This document shows, one piece after another, positions 6,420-6,897 of a stretch of DNA of 6,897 nucleotides. The stretch's first letter is position 1, and the number at the start of each line of letters is the position of its first letter. The notes beneath the pieces were generated by a model, which made no database searches, was not told where the DNA came from, and was given only the letters and a program-made list of their open reading frames with translations. This DNA is from Clostridiales bacterium UBA7044 (GTDB lineage: Bacteria; Bacillota; Clostridia; Oscillospirales; Oscillospiraceae): positions 3,726 through 10,622 of the forward strand of contig DLAP01000055.1 in NCBI GenBank assembly GCA_002493965.1, given 5' to 3'. A program made the translations under genes and the position numbers.

Positions 6420-6451
6420 AAGCGGCTCATGCGTTGCGCATGGGCCGCTTT
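6420..6451 (+). terminator. GC-rich hairpin closing the ABC operon, possible terminator
   Basis: A 14-bp stem (6420-6433 with 6437-6450, one G-T pair) with a TTG loop starts 15 bases after the operon's last stop codon. Only a three-T tail (6449-6451) follows, so termination here would be weak. A 17-base part of the same hairpin recurs at 6654-6670, so it may belong to the adjacent repeat-rich element rather than to the operon. Confidence 0.6.
6422..6438 (+). repeat. 17-base direct repeat, copy 1
   Basis: GCGGCTCATGCGTTGCG is found here and again, identically, at 6654-6670. In both places it forms the left arm and loop of a hairpin. The two copies bracket the bidirectional terminator and the candidate transfer-origin region. 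Confidence 0.8.
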
Positions 6452-6454
6452 AAA

Positions 6455-6487
6455 CTGTCAAAAATCCCCTTTGGGGCTTTTTGACAG
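6455..6487. terminator. Symmetrical bidirectional terminator
   Basis: CTGTCAAAAA (6455-6464) pairs with TTTTTGACAG (6478-6487) around CCCC-TTT-GGGG (6466-6476), with a single T/C mismatch (6465/6477). Both strands end the GC stem with a five-T run, so it can stop the ABC operon on the plus strand and any transcript from the minus-strand gene at 6685-6882. Confidence 0.87.
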
Positions 6488-6500
6488 AAAGATTGCAGTC

Positions 6501-6540
6501 TGCTTAGCGCACTCCTTGTGCGGCTATGCCGCACAACTCG
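6501..6540 (-). other. Candidate transfer origin (oriT) with RSF1010/pIP501-like nick region
   Basis: On the minus strand a perfect 9-bp inverted repeat TTGTGCGGC-ATA-GCCGCACAA (6536 to 6516) is followed after three bases (GGA) by GTGCGC (6512 to 6507) and TAAGC. Known transfer origins of the RSF1010, pTi and pIP501/pGO1 relaxase groups have a hairpin, 3-4 bases and then a (G)TGCG^C nick site. By that analogy nicking would fall between 6508 and 6507 on the minus strand. The nearby ribbon-helix-helix gene and additional inverted repeats at 6562-6626 support a relaxosome site. No relaxase is present in the window, so activity is inferred only from sequence arrangement. Confidence 0.5.
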
Positions 6541-6561
6541 CACACACGCAGCCTGAGAAGT

Positions 6562-6594
6562 ATTTTTTGCCACGCACATGTCGCGGCAAAAAAT
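6562..6594. repeat. Inverted repeat with A/T-run arms
   Basis: ATTTTTTGCC (6562-6571) and GGCAAAAAAT (6585-6594) are perfectly complementary over 10 bases, and the palindrome ACATGT (6576-6581) lies in the centre. It lies on the RHH-gene side of the oriT candidate. A protein-binding site of a relaxosome is one possibility. Either strand could also act as a terminator, since the GGC arm is followed by an A/T run. Confidence 0.7.
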
Positions 6595-6606
6595 GATCTG
6601 ACTCTA

Positions 6607-6626
6607 TTTGCCGCTGCGGCGGCAAA
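6607..6626. repeat. Short perfect inverted repeat
   Basis: TTTGCCGC (6607-6614) pairs with GCGGCAAA (6619-6626) around a TGCG loop. Its TTTGCC/GGCAAA ends match those of the neighbouring inverted repeat at 6562-6594, so the two may be related binding sites. Confidence 0.65.
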
Positions 6627-6652
6627 CTCTGCGAGGCTTTTTGAAACACTGG

Positions 6653-6680
6653 GGCGGCTCATGCGTTGCGTATGGCCGCT
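6653..6680. repeat. 17-base direct repeat, copy 2, inside a bulged hairpin
   Basis: The exact repeat covers 6654-6670. The following bases complete a hairpin like that at 6420-6450 but with a bulged T6659 and one base missing from the right arm. It starts just 5 bases past the stop of the minus-strand gene, so it could serve as that gene's 3' hairpin, but no T-run follows on the minus strand. Confidence 0.7.
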
Positions 6681-6684
6681 GTTC

Positions 6685-6882
6685 TTATAATGTTTGCTTT
6701 GTTTCCGTCTTCTGCTCGGGCATGGGGATTTTCCCGTTTTCCTTCTCAAACTGCTGAATGCGCTGGCGAAGGAGATAAAGGATCTGCCCGTTGGCGGAAC
6801 GGCCTTCGCATTTGGCGATATAATGGAGCTTGTAATGAAGCTCCGGGTAAATTTCAACGCTTATATACTTCTTGGGCAACAC
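6685..6882 (-). CDS. Arc-type ribbon-helix-helix DNA-binding protein, N-terminal end uncertain
   Basis: This protein of about 65 residues has a short beta strand (YISVEI, 6-11), helix A (PELHYKLHYIAKCEG, 13-27) and helix B (SANGQILYLLRQRIQQF, 29-45) followed by a charged tail. It fits the Arc/MetJ ribbon-helix-helix fold, which binds DNA as a dimer through the paired strands. GRSANGQI is typical of small clostridial Arc-like proteins encoded in conjugative and mobilizable elements, next to MobC/relaxase genes. The start is unclear. GTG at 6882-6880 or the next codon TTG (6879-6877, giving MPKKY) would both fit family length, but neither has a good ribosome binding site, and the frame stays open to the window edge at 6897. 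The real start could therefore lie outside. It may regulate the element or help build the relaxosome at the nearby oriT candidate. Confidence 0.75.
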   Translation of the reverse strand: MLPKKYISVEIYPELHYKLHYIAKCEGRSANGQILYLLRQRIQQFEKENGKIPMPEQKTETKQTL

Positions 6883-6897
6883 CGCACAATGGGAACT

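Noticed and set aside
6420..6680. CRISPR array or transposon terminal repeats
   Set aside because: There are only two copies of the 17-mer about 230 bases apart in direct orientation, with no regular spacers, no transposase and no inverted end repeats.
6504..6857. Minus-strand open frame (117 codons) overlapping the RHH gene and the repeats
   Set aside because: It runs through the hairpin-rich region and overlaps the RHH gene in another frame. It shows no coherent protein family, while the RHH frame gives a recognisable fold.

Overview
The window looks like a chromosomal segment from a G+C-rich, low-GC-lineage-type Firmicute, most likely a gut Clostridia/Oscillospiraceae relative (Flavonifractor/Oscillibacter type). 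This is inferred from strong GGAGG-type ribosome binding sites, heavy use of CGG arginine codons, a lipoprotein signal of the form MKKLIALLLAAA...LAAC, and gene families typical of that group. No rRNA or housekeeping marker is present, so the taxonomy is only an inference.

Layout. (1) Bases 1-513 are the 3' end of a fumarate reductase/succinate dehydrogenase-type flavoprotein, closed by a strong intrinsic terminator (528-561). (2) A ~300-base intergenic region carries an AT-rich stretch, a probable sigma-A promoter with a perfect TTGACA -35 box (731-736), an operator-like inverted repeat (770-792) and a strong ribosome binding site. (3) Bases 811-6404 hold a five-gene plus-strand ABC importer operon: a DUF3798-type lipoprotein (substrate-binding component), a two-domain ATPase, two different BPD_transp_2-type permeases and a small membrane-anchored protein of unknown function. 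A strong terminator-like hairpin (2079-2115) separates the binding protein from the remaining genes. The last four genes are nearly gapless: an 11-base gap, then two 4-base overlaps. (4) Bases 6405-6684 have no gene but hold at least six inverted repeats. One of them, read on the minus strand, has the arrangement of a RSF1010/pIP501-type transfer origin (hairpin, 3 bases, GTGCGC). (5) Bases 6685-6897 encode, on the minus strand, a small Arc-type ribbon-helix-helix protein of the kind found next to relaxosome genes in clostridial conjugative elements.

How it fits together. The lipoprotein would capture a solute outside the membrane and deliver it to a heterodimeric permease driven by one double-length ATPase. 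This resembles the Bmp/Nup nucleoside and Lsr AI-2 importers in subunit composition, but the binding protein belongs to a different, functionally uncharacterised family, so the substrate is unknown. The end gene is translationally coupled to the second permease and is probably an accessory of the same transporter. The internal hairpin, together with a codon bias towards CGT/CGC in the binding protein only, points to excess production of the binding protein over the membrane complex. The right end appears to be the edge or remnant of a mobilizable element: transfer-origin-like DNA and a DNA-binding gene are present, but no relaxase lies on the adjacent side.
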